DNA from: Stomoxys calcitrans | Taxonomy: Eukaryota > Arthropoda > Insecta > Diptera > Muscidae | Direction of reading: 5' to 3' | Length of the DNA stretch: 64,000 nucleotides | NCBI RefSeq assembly: GCF_963082655.1 | Contig: NC_081552.1 | Span: 682,001-746,000, forward strand | Shown here: piece after piece, positions 11,183-23,639 of the stretch | Layout of the letters: each line of letters begins with the position of its first letter | Position numbering within the stretch: the first letter of the stretch is position 1 | Program-made: the position numbers and the translations under genes | The notes under the pieces: generated by a model | Database searches by the model: none | What the model saw: only the letters and a program-made list of their open reading frames with translations | Told to the model about the DNA's origin: nothing

Positions 11183-11486
11183 TAGAAATATATTTAATTA
11201 TATTTATATATTTATGCATAGTCTATTTTCCACCCCTAGTAAGTACATGTGAGCAAGATCACTAACACTAACAAACACTTAGTTACAATTAGAAGTTTGG
11301 CGATTGCGTTTATTTTACATAAGAAAACGACTTGTTGCGCAGCAACTGTGAATGTGCTCTTCTTGGGTGTCGTGAAATGTCAATTTTGACTAGATGAAAA
11401 AACAAGTTATAGCGAAACGAACACTTTTCATCAATATTTTCCCCTTATATTTTTTACATAGAGTTTCACCGCGAAAACCGAATATA

Positions 11487-12083
11487 AAGGGTGATTTTTT
11501 TGAGGTTAGGATTTTCATGCATTAGTATTTGACAGATCAGGTGGGATTTCAGACATGGTGTCAAAGAGAAAGATGCTCAGTATGCTTTGACATTTCATCA
11601 TGAATAGACTTACTAACGAGCAACGCTTGCAAATCATTGAATTTTATTACCAAAATCAGTGTTCGGTTCGAAATGTGTTCATTCACCGTTACGTTGCGTC
11701 CAACAGCATCTTTGAAAAAATACGGTCCAATGATTCCACCAGCGTACAAACCACACCAAACAGTGCATTTTTCGGGATGCATGGGCAGTTCTTGAACGGC
11801 TTCTGGTTGCTCTTCACTCCAAATGCGGCAATTTTGCTTATTTACGTAGCCATTCAACCAGAAATGAGCCTCATCGCTGAACAAAATTTGTCAAAATTTC
11901 GAACCGAACACTGATTTTGGTAATAAAATTCAATGATTTGCAAGCGTTGCTCGTTAGTAAGTCTATTCATGATGAAATGTCAAAGCATACTGAGCATCTT
12001 TCTCTTTGACACCATGTCTGAAATCCCACGTGATCTGTCAAATACTAATGCATGAAAATCCTAACCTCAAAAAAATCACCCTT
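11487..12083 (-). mobile_element. internally deleted mariner-like transposon
   Basis: Both ends carry AAGGGTGATTTTTTTGAGG as inverted repeats, and the inverted homology extends about 200 bp inwards. The element is flanked by TA (11485-11486 and 12084-12085), the target site of Tc1/mariner elements. A minus-strand segment near 11884-11680 encodes FSDEAHFWLNGYVNKQNCR and HPEKCTVWCGLYAGG, typical of the middle of a mariner/IS630-type transposase. The rest of the transposase is missing, so the copy is non-autonomous. It sits inside family D: joining the flanks gives ACCGAATATA-TTACCAACC, matching the uninterrupted copy near 10310. Confidence 0.92.
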
Positions 12084-12310
12084 TATTACCAACCTTTAAG
12101 TCGTTTAAATTTAGTGACATCTGCCCACAATGTAGGCGGCTTAGTTATGCCGAACGCAAATGGGTTACCCAAACGCTAATGAATTTACAAATACTGCCAT
12201 GGGACTTTGCTCAATGAAACGTCAAAATTAGCTGTGCTTTTAAAAAATCTTACTAGCCCCTGGGCTACTCAAAAATTATTCATTACACTAAACGTCATAT
12301 TTGCCTAGAG
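12084..12310 (+). repeat. family D element, right-hand part after the mariner
   Basis: It resumes TTACCAACCTTTAAGTCGTT and shares GTCGTTTAAATTTA, AATGTAGGCGGCT and the end block GGGCTACTCAAAA-TTATTCA with 49660-49800. Confidence 0.7.
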
Positions 12311-12659
12311 TGAACCCTGGATAGAAATGCTCATCAAATGACGTGTGTGTTTTGTTCTCATTAGTTGTGAAAGGTGACATTTTGTTCCCTTATCACCTTT
12401 CAGCTTTTCCCTCTCATCCACAAAATCAAGTTGCATTGCCTTTGTTTTGAAAGGTGAAAAACGTGAAAATAAATTAATAAAAACCGAAGAAAGGAAAGTG
12501 AAATTGTTTGAATTACCCCCTACCGAGAAAGTGTTTATATATTTTGCTAGCTTCATGAACCAAATCTAATAAATAGACTATAAACGAAGCTCCACAAAGT
12601 ATAGCTGATGCCTCGTATTATGCTAAACAAATAAATACATTTACAAGTCGCAGCAAAAA

Positions 12660-14211
12660 ATGCCTGACAATCCAGCAGCTCCTAAGTCATTCCCATATCC
12701 ACCTATTTGGAAAGATGAGGCTCGAGTACAAGTTTTGCTGGCACCTTTTAGAGAGCGGGATGTAAATCCGGAAAACTACGACTCAAAAATGAAGTTCTGG
12801 AAGGACATTATAGTAGAATATTGTTTATTTAGAGGTAAAACGTATTTTTGCAAGCAGGAACTGCAGCAGACGTTTGCATTGGGGAGAAATAGAATTCCCG
12901 CGTGTTTGGATACCGTATTTGATGAATTGACAAGGCTAGGACTAATTCGTTCACGTAACGATTATGAAAGTGACCCCCTCAACAGTTGGTCCGGTTGGGC
13001 CGTCAACAAATTTTGGAGAACGCCGCTTAATAAGGTGAAAAACGTATTTTTAGCATCCTCCCTCGTTGAGAAAGATCTGGAAGAATTTGTTCATTTGGAA
13101 GTTATAAAAGTAAATTTTATAGATTATTTTATGCTTTCGATCTATAATTAAAATTAAATGTAGAAATATTGCAGCGATTTGCAAGTGTTGTTCGAAAAAC
13201 CACCTTATCCGGGGACTTTGCACCACTATGGAGAACTTAAAGACAGAGTTGCTGCAGTCATTAACTTGTCCGAAGGTTCATTTCATATGTGTCTAGAGAC
13301 TTTAAATGTTTTACAAAAAATAGGTTTGAGTCGTACCGAGGGCACTGATGGAAGCAATCTCACCATACATTTGGTGAAGATACCATGTAGGTTTGTAACA
13401 CTGTTGAGAGAGACGATATATATATATATTCTTTTTATTAATTTACAGCGAAATCAGAATCTGCAATAATAATTACGGAAAGTGACCATGCAATTCATAA
13501 TCTGCTGGTCACCAAACAGGTTCTCCTCAAGCAGCTTGAGAGTATAGAAAAAGAGATTTTGGAAAACGAGGAAAAAGCTCGACTCTATGTAAGAGACAAT
13601 AAACGAATGTTGGCAAAAACCTATCTTCGCAAAAAACATTTGCTTGAGAAAAATCATGGTAATTTAAAGCATCGGATTTGGTATTGGGTTTAACCACCAA
13701 ATTTATTATTTTAGAAAAGCGAAGCAATGCCTTACACAACATTGAAGTGCTTATTTCGAATGTGGATGATGCTAAAAGCAATGGAATTGTTTTGGAAGCA
13801 TATAAATACGGTTCGAAGGCTTTGCAAGATGCTCTGACAAAGTCAAATCTCACTTTTGACAACGTAGAGGAAGTTGTTTCGGATGTACGTGAAACTGTTG
13901 AAATGAGTAATGAATTGCAAGATTCCTTGGGAAACATTAAATTTAACGAATCGACATCCATCGATGATAACGATGATGAACTTGAGCGTGAACTAAGAGA
14001 ACTTCTTGGTCAGCCGTCAGAGATGGCTTCCCCAAAAGCAAAGAATGAAGGCAACAATAACTATATGACAGATGGACAAGTATCCCATAAAGTTGAGATA
14101 AGTGATGCTGAATTAATTGCCATGTTGGACGCATTAGATGTCGAAAACAGCTCTCCCTCTCACGATGCATCGTCTACTACTACTAACGTTTACAGGGAGC
14201 ATGCTAATTAG
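12660..14211 (+). CDS. CHMP7: CHMP7, ESCRT-III-like protein
   Basis: Four coding exons, 12660-13109, 13164-13386, 13449-13658 and 13715-14211, give 459 aa. This is close to the human length of 453. All junctions are GT-AG with phases 0, 1 and 1. Residues 1 to about 220 form the divergent N-terminal winged-helix part typical of CHMP7 (SFPYPPIWKDEARVQVLLAPF, WAVNKFWRTPL), which binds the nuclear membrane in other animals. From about residue 230 a charged helical Snf7 core follows (LLKQLESIEKEIL, RKKHLLEKNHEKRSNALHNI). The acidic C-terminus has ISDAELIAMLDALDVE, a plausible MIM-like helix. By family it acts in nuclear-envelope sealing and endosomal sorting. The intron-1 acceptor at 13163 is chosen because it keeps the frame; the AG at 13174 does not. 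Confidence 0.95.
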
Positions 14212-14264
14212 TTGACTTTAATACTTACTATGCCATATTTAAAATATATATATATTTTTTTTTT

Positions 14265-14270
14265 AATAAA
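14265..14270 (+). promoter_or_regulatory. AATAAA polyadenylation signal of CHMP7
   Basis: Canonical hexamer 54 bp after the stop codon, following a T-rich stretch. Confidence 0.7.
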
Positions 14271-14884
14271 ACCGCTTGAGTTTTTTTTATAAATTTGTCG
14301 AATTGTTATGCTCTGCTTTTATTGAATTTATGTGGCTTTGTGTTCGTTGAGATCATTAAACCAAATACAAATGTGACGGTATAATGGGAAATTTAATTTT
14401 TGGCTTGTAATTGTTTATAAAATGCTTGTCGGCAAACAGAATTAGTGGTTTTATGCTACGGCAATTCTAGTGAGCCACAATAAATTTTCCATAATGTGAT
14501 CCGTAAGGCCGAATTTATATAGTCACTGAACCCATGTTTAGTTTTATTTATTCATGCAATATTATATAAACTAAATTCACAAAATATTAATGAAAAGGTG
14601 CCGGGCTACGTAGACCATATGCAACTGTCGTAGAACCAGGGAAGTAGTCATATGTACAAAAATTAACAAATAAAATTTGAATCGAAATGGGAAAAGACAA
14701 ATATATGCATAAGTTCAGTTGCCTTGTTAATTATACATTACGATATTAGGAAATACGAAAAGCTAGAATGAAGTCGTAAGAAAATGAAAGGACTCGGATA
14801 GTATGGTATCTTAATATTAAATGTTACTAATACTGTGAACCCGAAGTGATGCATGTAAAAGCGACAGTTTGTCAGCTCTGGAAC
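14271..14884. other. intergenic, no gene seen
   Basis: AT-rich sequence between the CHMP7 3' end and a LINE relic. No open frame or repeat shared with the rest of the window was noticed. Confidence 0.5.
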
Positions 14885-16600
14885 AATCCAGTATAACTGT
14901 AATGTTCTCATTGGTCTTTGAGGAAGGGCAATGCATTAAAATATGACCCACGGAGAGAATCTCATCGCATAAAACACGTCTAACTGGGTCAGAACCATCA
15001 TAATAGTGCTGAGTATTGAAGAAGGCTGTCCCAACTCTGAGCCGGGCGAGGAGAATGCAGTCAGATCTGCTAAGACTGCAACAATTTCCAGGTCGAAAAG
15101 TCGCTGGGTTAACCCTTCGAAAGAAAGACGTCGACCGTTCTCAGCTGATGATATCTTTAAGTCTCCTAAGTGCTCTAAAAGGAGCCAAAAGTGCAAAAGG
15201 ATGACAAGGTGGGTCGGAAAAATCAGAACACCAAGGTTGTCGGTGCAGACCAATGCCCTGTCCCCGTGGCTCGCTGCAAACTCGGCGGCAAATATGCCAG
15301 TAAAATTCGGTAATCTCGATGCAATCAGAGTCTCAAAATCGGACGCCGAGGACTTCCTTAAGACCGAAAAAGACGTGTGGATTCCATCGAGAGAGCCATC
15401 AATGAAATAAGAAACTTCAAGGTCGTGAGCAGGAAACCTCTGCAAAGAGGGCTCGAAACCCTGCAGAGTCGAAGGTGTCCATCCTATGCGCACTCAAGGT
15501 GTCATCGAAGGGTCTAGAAGGTAAACTTATATCATACTTAGAAAAAAGCAAAATATTATCAATCGAAGTTCGTCCCCTACGAGCAACAGAATCAATGCGG
15601 TCCCAGAAGATCCCATGCAATCCATCGGATGGCAAGGTTATGGATCTGGAGGCCAAATTCATAGAGTATTTCTTCAAAAAAGAGAAAAAGTCCAAGAATC
15701 TACCGTCAATCCTTAATGCCTCGACAGGAGTGGATCGCTAAAGACCAGTCGACGTACGAAAATACTCATTGATGGAAACGTTCAGAGCTGAAATGTTGGC
15801 ATTTGTACTCCAACCAAAAATTGTAATGGCGTGGGAGAGCGTCCCTGAAGTCAAGGCCCTACCAGCATCGACGGCGGTATCCAAATGAGATCCCTTCGAC
15901 CTAGAACAGATCAACTTCATCAGGTTGTTAATCTTGGAGTGTTTCGATCTCAAAAACTTGATATGCCTATCCCATAGTAAGTTCCTAGAAAAAATTCCAC
16001 CAAGAACCCTCATCTCACTCGTCACCGCAACAGTACAGTCCCATAGGGAAATGGAGACCGCATGACAATTCCTCCCTCTGCATATATGAAGGATTTCTGT
16101 TTCATTGGCAGGAATAACCGCGCCCGAAGAAGTCGCCCAGTCAACACTTTTTCAATTCGACGATTATGCCCAATAAACCCACACGGTCAAAGGCCTTCTC
16201 CAGGTCCTGTGATATAACAAGAGAATGTCTGCCCTCCGCAAGGTTATTCCGAAGGGCCTTCTCCAGTCCATGACACAAGGTGTGAACGCATGTTGGTGCC
16301 CAGCAAGGATCGGAGAAAATACCAAGAGACGAGCATGAAAATCTTCCCAAGAACCTTCGACAGAACTGGAAACAATGAGACCGGCCTGTAACCATTCAAG
16401 CGGCCGGGATTTTTGCCCAGTTTGGGGATGGGGCAGAGAACTGCAATTTTCAGCTGTGTGGAAAAATACCTGACCCTAAAATATCATTATAGAGATTACA
16501 TAACCTAACTTTGAGAGGAAAAGCTAAGTTCCTGATCATCGAATATGTAATCCTGTCGAGCGAGGGTGTTGAGCCTTTCAAAGAAGAAAGAATCTAATAT
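14885..16600 (-). mobile_element. degenerate LINE (RT and downstream region)
   Basis: Minus-strand fragments run in the expected order. At 16395-16141 an RT segment contains LVISQDLEKAFDRVGLL, which holds the motif-A Asp. At 16025-15738 a post-RT segment reads MRVLGGIFSRNLLWDRHIKF. Around 15490-14936 there are fragments that include VSYFIDGSLDG, which resembles the start of an RNase H domain. Frames change repeatedly, so the copy is dead. An RNase H after RT suggests an I/R1/LOA-like group; that clade call is tentative. Confidence 0.7.
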
Positions 16601-16844
16601 GTTTGCAGGGAATCAATGTTCAGTTGGTGTTTAGAATCAACAACAAACTGATCAAAAGATGCGTCCGAACTCAAAGAACTCCAGTGATGGGCAAATTCAT
16701 CAGCAATCCTCTGTGGATGATGGACTGTCCGCCCGCGAGGTTCCAAGTATGGTCACTCGCTGCCATAGATACCATAATGAAAATGATTAAAAGAAAAACT
16801 AATTGAAAATCTAAGATTATGTAAAAGGAGATTGAGGCTATAAA

Positions 16845-19430
16845 TATACGATTAAGTATTTAAGAGTCGTATGTTGAATTCGGTGATGTTTTTCTGAAGG
16901 TGTTGGGAGATATAAGCACATTCAGGTTGGGAAATTTCGTAAGTACGTAAATGAAGCTGCAAATGGATACAGCAACAGATATTTCCATCATATCGGAATC
17001 AACTTGGGAACAAATTGGTAAACCAGAAGCTCATACCACCACAGACAGCGCTAGTGATGCTAACACCAACAGCATCAAACTTCTGGCCAAGTTCAACGTA
17101 GACGTCGATATCAACAACACCACAAAGTCTTTGCAATGCTACATCATGAACGTTGATCAACTCAACATCATGGGTATCCATTGAATACAAGCATTTGGAC
17201 TTTGGGACAAGCCAATATCGACGACAAGATAAAAGTCAAAATTCAATTACTGCCCAAGGCAAGGGAAATTTTCTTTCAAAACGTCCAGTACCGTATGCGG
17301 CGAGAATTGAAATTGAAAATAAACTAGACAGACTATAGAAGACAAACATAATCACACCTGTGGACTCACCAATAGTAGTGAACAAGCGGAACGGAAAGAT
17401 ACGAATTTGCGCAGATTACTCAACTGGTCTGAATTCGATCGTAGAGCCTAATTAATATCCATTACCTACCCTAGAGGAAATACTTTCGGATTGCCACAAC
17501 GCTTCTATTTGCTTGATAGTTCAAGTGGAGGTTGAAGACGATAGTAAGGAGCTTCTTACTATTAACACCCACAAGGGTCTGTATGGATTCGATCGTTTGA
17601 CCTCAGGCATCAAATCAGCACCAGGGGCATTCCAGTGAATAACGGATGAACTTTGCAAAGGCATTGAAGACGCAAAAGCATACATCGACGACATCATGCT
17701 AGCCAGTATTCATTTTCTGATCACATTACTAATCTCAATCTGCTTATTATTGACAAAGAGGTAATTCAACCAGATTCCAACAAAATCAGCGCCATACAAA
17801 ACTTGACAGTACCCCAGAATATCGCAGAAGTTCGAAGTTTATTAGGTTCCATCAACCATTACGGTAAATTTGTTAACAACATGAGAAATTTACGCAAGCC
17901 CCTTGATGACTTACTCAAGAAAGACCAAAAGTTTCAATGGACTCCAAATTGTCAGAAATCATTGTACGAGTTCAAGAAGATTCTTTCATCGCCTATTCTT
18001 TTAACTCATTATAACCCGGACTTACCAATACATTTTGCAGCCGACGCTTTTTCGCATGGTATTGATGCGGTAATTTATCACACATTCCCCACCGGTGACA
18101 TAATTCATCACATTTCAAGATCTCTGACACCGGCAGAGAGGAACTATAGCCAAATAGAAAGGAAGGTTTAGCTCTAATCTTCGCAGTACAACAGTTCCAC
18201 AAGATGTTATTTAGGCGCAAGTTTTCTTGCACACTGATCATAAGCCCCTATTAACGATCTTCGGCTAAAAAAAAAGGAATTCCGGTAAACCGACTTTCAC
18301 GTTGGGCTTTGATCCTTTTGGCATACGACTTTGACATCACATACACCAACACCAAAGACTTTGGTCATGCAGACGTTTTATACAGACTCATCAGTGACCA
18401 TGAGAAACCATCTGATGACTACATCGTGGCCTCCGTGTCACTCGAGGAAGACGTACGACATGAACTGTCTGCGAGTATGGCAGCAATTCCAGTTTCGTTC
18501 GAGATGATAGCCAGCACTACAGTCAAAGACGACGATATTAAGGAATATGTTCGAAAATGTCAGAATTTTAAAAAAGCAGCAAAAACCCCTGTAAAGACAA
18601 ATCTTTGCTCTTTGCCAATAACTTCTCGCGATTATGCCGGTCCCGTCAAGAACAAATACTTCATGCTACATCGATTCATATTCAAAATATCCATCGATAT
18701 ATGTCATTCACAACCATAAGGATACTTACCGAATATTGTGCTTTGTTCGGTAAACCAGAACAAATTGTTTCAGACAATGGCACCCAGTTTTGCTCTGAAC
18801 AATTTCAATCATGGTGCAAGGAAAGAGCGATCATTCATACAAGAACAGTAAGATTTCACCCCAGCTCTAATGGACAAGCAGAAAGTTTCGTCGATACGCT
18901 TAAACGCGCATTAAAAAAGTTCGAAGGGGAAGAAACTTCCAAAGCGCTTCAAACGTTCTTAGAAGTATATCGTTCAACGCGAAAATGAGAACTATCTTTG
19001 GTACTATTTTGAAACCAGCTCGAAGCACACAGAAATTCAATGAACAAATGGAGAAGGACTACAGCAAAAATCACGGTACACATCGTAGATCTTTCAACCA
19101 CGTAGATCTGGTCTACGCCAAAAACTTCAAAGGCAACAAAAGCTCCCGGAGAAGTCATCGAAAGAATTGGTAAGGTAGTCTACAATATATTAATCGATGT
19201 AGGAAACAGAAAAATACTCGTTAGAGCACACGCCGATCAACTGCGTTCAAGAGATGCCGATACATCCAACAAAGAAACCTCTTCATCAGTATTACCACTG
19301 GACCTTCTACTGTAAGGATTCGACATATCACCTATGCAGCCAAATGAAGATTTTGCTACACCAACGTATAGTTTCCAGAAGAAAACCTGTAGACCCAATA
19401 AGGCGCTACCCGCTTTATATTTCAGAAGGG
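16845..19430 (+). mobile_element. Ty3/gypsy pol relic
   Basis: The domains appear in order on the plus strand but with stops and frame changes. Protease comes at about 16951 (MDTATDISIIS). RT follows at about 17340-17700, with KIRICADYS and then AYIDDIML, the Y-x-D-D box. RNase H lies at 17803-18171 (LLGSINHYGKFV, FAADAFSHGIDAVIYH, SRSLTPAERNYSQIE). The integrase core is at 18605-18988 (IVSDNGTQF, FHPSSNGQAES), and its C-terminal part runs to about 19320. Gag is not recognisable apart from a possible fragment at 16603-16806. No envelope gene is seen. The copy cannot be functional as it stands. Confidence 0.88.
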
Positions 19431-19700
19431 TGATGTTAGGGGGTAGAACTACAAACAGAAAGCATGCAATGTGCAACGGCGACAACATGAGGCGACAGAA
19501 GAATGAGACGCATTTATATTGCAACCGCCTTGCACAAGCGTCACTTAATTTTTGCTATTCCTTTTTCTACTTTCATAAGGTAAGGTAGTATTTTGCGTAA
19601 CAATCAGCTTAAGTGATACATATATACATTTTTCATTAATTAGTTATTAGAAATAAGAGTGTTTTATTCAACATAAAAGCACAACGAAGACAAAAATAAA
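19431..19700 (+). repeat. possible 3' LTR of the gypsy relic
   Basis: A change of composition starts at TGTTAGGGGG right after the pol remnant. It is followed by a region with AATAAA-like sequence near 19697. No matching 5' LTR was found before 16845, so the call rests on position only. Confidence 0.3.
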
Positions 19701-19849
19701 AAAATTGTACTCAGCTGTTCCCATGATCTCACCTTATAAGTGCATCATGTGTTCTACATTTTTGAGCACGTTTCGTATGTATCCAATTCCTTCATTTATG
19801 TAAACATATCTTTGAATTTTCTGTTTTGCACTCCTAAAATTTTGAGTAG

Positions 19850-20075
19850 TATTTAATTCCTTATTTATTTTTTAAGAGAAGTTTCAATGGTAACTTTTAT
19901 TATATGTACTATAAATTATTTTTGGTAATATTAGTTAAATTTATGTGATTAACTATTTTTGAGTAGTATTTAATTCCTGATTTATTTTTAAGAAAACTTT
20001 AATTAATTGTTAATTTTGTAGTTTTTTAGTCATATATGGTCTAACGACTTGACTAATAAGTGAGCAAGTTAAATT
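19850..20075 (+). repeat. dispersed repeat R, copy 1
   Basis: AGTAGTATTTAATTCCT occurs twice here. Downstream sequence through GTCATATATGGTCTAACGACT matches 63615-63845 in inverted orientation over roughly 200 bp. Confidence 0.75.
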
Positions 20076-20159
20076 AATATTGCCCACTAAAATTTTTTTA
20101 CCTTCTACAAGCTCACTTTTTGCACTATTTTCTTGTTGTTGCTGCGGCTGCTTGTTGAC

Positions 20160-20310
20160 ATTAAAAATGCAGGGTGCAGCTAAAGTCAATTGTGTTGCCA
20201 TTAGGTGCCGCATTTGCTCAAGATGGCTTTATGCATCTTGTGCCAAACTTTCTGATGAGGATCTAATTGCATTGAAGGAAATTAAAGTCTGCATTTATAT
20301 ATCTCCCTAA
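20160..20310 (+). pseudogene. PHD-like zinc-finger fragment
   Basis: A short open segment encodes IRCRICSRWLYASCAKLSDED. Its spacing (C-x-x-C, aromatic, C) resembles half of a PHD-type finger such as those carried in fly LINE ORF1 proteins. No start, no partner domain and no splice link are seen. It is probably a transposon scrap. Confidence 0.4.
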
Positions 20311-20629
20311 CCCTATGAACCAGTCTATCAGACACAGCTTGTAATTCAATCGGGGATACATCATCAGGTCGGGTGAAACATCATCAAAGGATTTTCGGTT
20401 CAGGCACAATTTTTTTAACAACCTCCTACGAATGCATACCAGTGACAACCTCTTCTGGCGCCATGTCGTCCATTGGAGAATTCCCCGGGAAATGTGTATC
20501 AACGAGTAGTGTTTCCTCACTAGACATTGTCCATACATTCTCTGACATTGGAAACCGGACCATAGTCTTACTTTACTTTAATTGGCTATGACAGAATATT
20601 TGTTCCACTAGCCGAACGTAGAATAGCGT

Positions 20630-22360
20630 TCCAAGCGTCTCAATCTTCTGCGCTCATTCTAAAATCTCTGACACCAAGTTTCGAGGTGTCTCCCACCACT
20701 TGATCTTTCCATGGGGCTTTTGGTCTTCCCGGTTTGCGTGTACCACCGTGTTTACCTTCAAAATACTTCTTTATTGAAGTTTCTTCATCCATTCTGACAA
20801 CATGACCTAGCCAACGCAGCCGTTGTACTTTAATGCGTGTAACTATCGTCGTCATACAGCTCGTGGTTCATACGTCGCCTATAATCTACGTTAACGCAAA
20901 CTGCTACATATATTACGAAGAATCTTTCTCTCAAATACTCCAAGCACTGCCTTATCTGCTTTCACAAGTACCCATGCTTCAGAACCATATAACAGCACGG
21001 GTAGTATCAGTATCTTGTAAAGTGTAGTCTTCGTCTGTCGAGAGGTGGCCTTGTTTTTAAACTGCTTACATAGTCCAAAGTATCATCTGTTTGCCAGTAT
21101 TATTCTTCGCTTAATCTCAAAACTGGTGTCATTCGTTTCGGTTACGGCACTGTTACTGACTGTCTCAAAGTTGTGGTTCCCAACTTTCTCCATTTTCTTT
21201 ATCTGCTCGGTTGTGTAAGGCTTTTTGGGAGTTGAAACCATCCATTTCGTCTTATCTCCATTTACTACCAGATCCATTTTCACTTAATCTCTTTCGATTC
21301 TTTCAAAGGCTGCAGTTACTACTTCCGGTGACCGACCTATGATATCGATGTCATCGGCATAGGCGAGTAGCATGTGTTCTCTTGTGATTAGTGCCATATC
21401 TATTCACATCTGCATCTCGTATAATCTTCTCCAGCAGGATATTAAAGCGATCACACGATAGGCTGTCTCCTTGTCTGAAACCTCTTTTGGTATTAAATGG
21501 TTCGGAGAGATTCTTTCCCATTCTTACTGAGGAACGCGTATCAGCAAGTGCCATCCTCCAGAGTCTTATTAATTTTGCAGGGATACCAAACTCAGACATG
21601 GCTTGAAATACCTTTGAACGTAAAAGAGTATCGAAGGCGGCTTTGTAGTAAACAAAGAGATGGTAGGTGTTAATTTGTCCTTCTCGGGTCTTTCCAGGAT
21701 TTGGCGCAGTGTGAATATCTGGTCTAGGGTGGATTTACCAGGTCTAAAGCCGCATTGATAGGGCCCAACTATCTCATTGACTTTAGGTTTTAATCTTTCA
21801 CACAGTACGCTCGAGAGTATCTTGTATGTGATGGGGTGGAGACTTATTCCTCTGTAGTTGACACATTCCGTCTTGTCTCCTTTCTTGTGTGCGGGACATA
21901 GTATGCTGAGGTTGCAATCATCGGGTATGCGTTCTACTAGCCAGATTGCGCAGGTAAGCTGATGCATGCGCTTTATCAGCGTGTCGCCTCCGATTTTAAA
22001 TAGTTCAGCGGGTAACCCGTCGGCTCCTGCTGCCTTGTTGATCTTTAGTCGGGTTACTGCTACTTGGACCTCATTCTGACTAGGAGGTAAACATTCTATA
22101 CCATCATCAGGGATTGGTTCTGCGGTATCATCTTCGCCGCCAACATCGGACACTAGCAGTTGGGTAAAATGTTCTTTCCATATCCTCAGCATGTTTTCTA
22201 TGACAGTAACCAGATTTCCTTCTTTGTCTCTGCAGGAGGATGTGCCTACACCAAAGCCATCGGTTTGATATTTTATTCTTTGGTAGAATTTCCGGACTTC
22301 ATTCTGACTTCTGTACATTTCAATTCGCTCACACTCACGACTTTCCATTTCCTTTTTCTT
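20630..22360 (-). mobile_element. LINE relic with RT domain
   Basis: Minus-strand pieces are in order. At 22348-21569 the pre-RT and RT start include KINKAAGADGLPAELFK, NYRGISLHPITYKILSSVL and YQCGFRPGKSTLDQIF. At 21599-21351 follows RGFRQGDSLSCDRFNILLEK, with AYADDIDII (the Y-A-D-D box) near 21366-21337. At 20855-20640 the C-terminal tail reads RLRWLGHVVRM and GRPKAPWKDQV. Several frameshifts separate the parts. The conserved tail is common in arthropod LINEs; I leave the clade open. About 1.7 kb is preserved, without an endonuclease. Confidence 0.85.
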
Positions 22361-22644
22361 TCTGCGGAATAAACTTTCCTTTCTCTCATTTCTCCCGATA
22401 CCTCTCCTTCACCATTCTTAGCCACTTCATCATTTCTGACGGTTGGTATTCGTTGTTGTTGGCATATTTTCTAGTGACCTTAGTAACTCTCTACCATTCT
22501 GGAAGTTCATAGCCAAAAGTGTTATTGTCATCATTCAGCTCATTGATGACGTATGACACAATCGACAGTTCGCCAGCACTTCCTTTCTTAACAAAGTAAC
22601 CGTGAAAAATTTATGTTTTAAACTGTGAAAAACGAATATCGTAC

Positions 22645-23413
22645 CCAAAGAGCGTAAGAAAGGACAAGAGCTGGCGTTAGAGGGCAATACGGGATGACGA
22701 GTGACAAAATTTAAAGACACAACATATTTGAATTGCTTACGATATTTCGTTTTTCCTTTATTCCAACTTTCGGTTGCAAAGAAACAAAGCAAAATACGAA
22801 AAAATGTTCGAAGGAATGCCCGAATCAAAACAGAATAACCCGAAAATGTTGCAACCCTCAATGTGAATCCAATTGGAATACAATAAAAATGTTGTGTCTT
22901 TAACGCGAGTTATTTTACGGTAAGGGGAAGACAAAGCATCTTGTATTAGATCTTATATTCTTTGATTTGTGTTGTGCTTTCCTTAACCCCTTTGCAAAAC
23001 ACCAATTCTAGCATACAATTTATTCGCTCTTGCACTCCCTTGAGTATCGTGGATACACACCAAAGAATGATAGAGTGTATGGATCAAAGAGTATAAGATC
23101 TAATACAAGAGAGGGTTTCTGCTTTGTCTTCCCCGTACCGTAAAATAACTCGCGTTAAAGACACAACATTTTTATTGTATTCCAATTGGAGTCACATTGA
23201 AGGTTGCAACATTTTCGGGTTATTCTGTTTTGATTCGGGCATTCGTTCGAACATTTTTTCGTATTTTGCTTTGTTTCTTTGCAACCGAAAGTTGGAATAA
23301 AGGAAAAACGAAATATCGTAAGCAATTCAAATATGTTGTGTCTTTTAATTTTGTCACTCGTCATCCCGTATTGCCCTCTAACGCCAGCTCTTGTTCTTTC
23401 TTACGCTCTTTGG
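22645..23413. mobile_element. foldback / long inverted-repeat element
   Basis: The arms, about 22645-22966 and 23083-23413, are inverted copies more than 95% alike by eye, around a 116-bp spacer. Both arms therefore encode the same pseudo-peptide (FSGYSVLIRAF, RKQFKYVVS), which is a mirror effect and not a gene. No transposase is present. It is either a non-autonomous foldback transposon or an inverted duplication. Confidence 0.9.
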
Positions 23414-23639
23414 TATGGATTTGGATACCACAATAATATTTGGGTTCAGTGAGAATGGATGCTAAGTGTATTCTGCCTGTCCTGCCGACATTTTCTATCG
23501 TGCGAGTCACTAAATCTGCACTCAAGAAAGTTAAAAACAATCTCAGGCGATATCATTTTTTACTCTAATTAGTGTCTCGATACGGGAGAAAACGTGCCAC
23601 ATGGCGATATATACCCATGATTGACTACATAGGGACTAA

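Larger units (their letters stand above)
10040..11486 (+). repeat. family D element, copy 2, carrying two younger insertions
   Basis: The block with AAGGCTGGTACTACG (10327-10341), CCAAGGTTACCACATTTGAT and TTTGGCCAAAATGTTGCCA repeats copy 1. AGCAAGATCAC and the following stretch appear twice (about 10080 and 11252), so the unit itself is duplicated. Two insertions sit inside it, at 10788-10883 and 10958-11182, and the mariner at 11487 interrupts the second unit. Confidence 0.7.

Noticed and set aside
13164..13174. Alternative acceptor (AG at 13174) for CHMP7 exon 2
   Set aside because: It looks like a good site (TTGCAG), but it shifts the frame; the upstream AG at 13163 keeps it.
18285..18719. 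Separate gene from the gypsy relic (136-aa ORF)
   Set aside because: Its start (LLAYDFDITYTNTKDFGHAD) is the usual connection region between RNase H and integrase of the same relic.
23197..23436. Small conserved gene duplicated at 22535-22861
   Set aside because: The two peptides are alike only because the DNA is an inverted repeat. No homology or gene structure.
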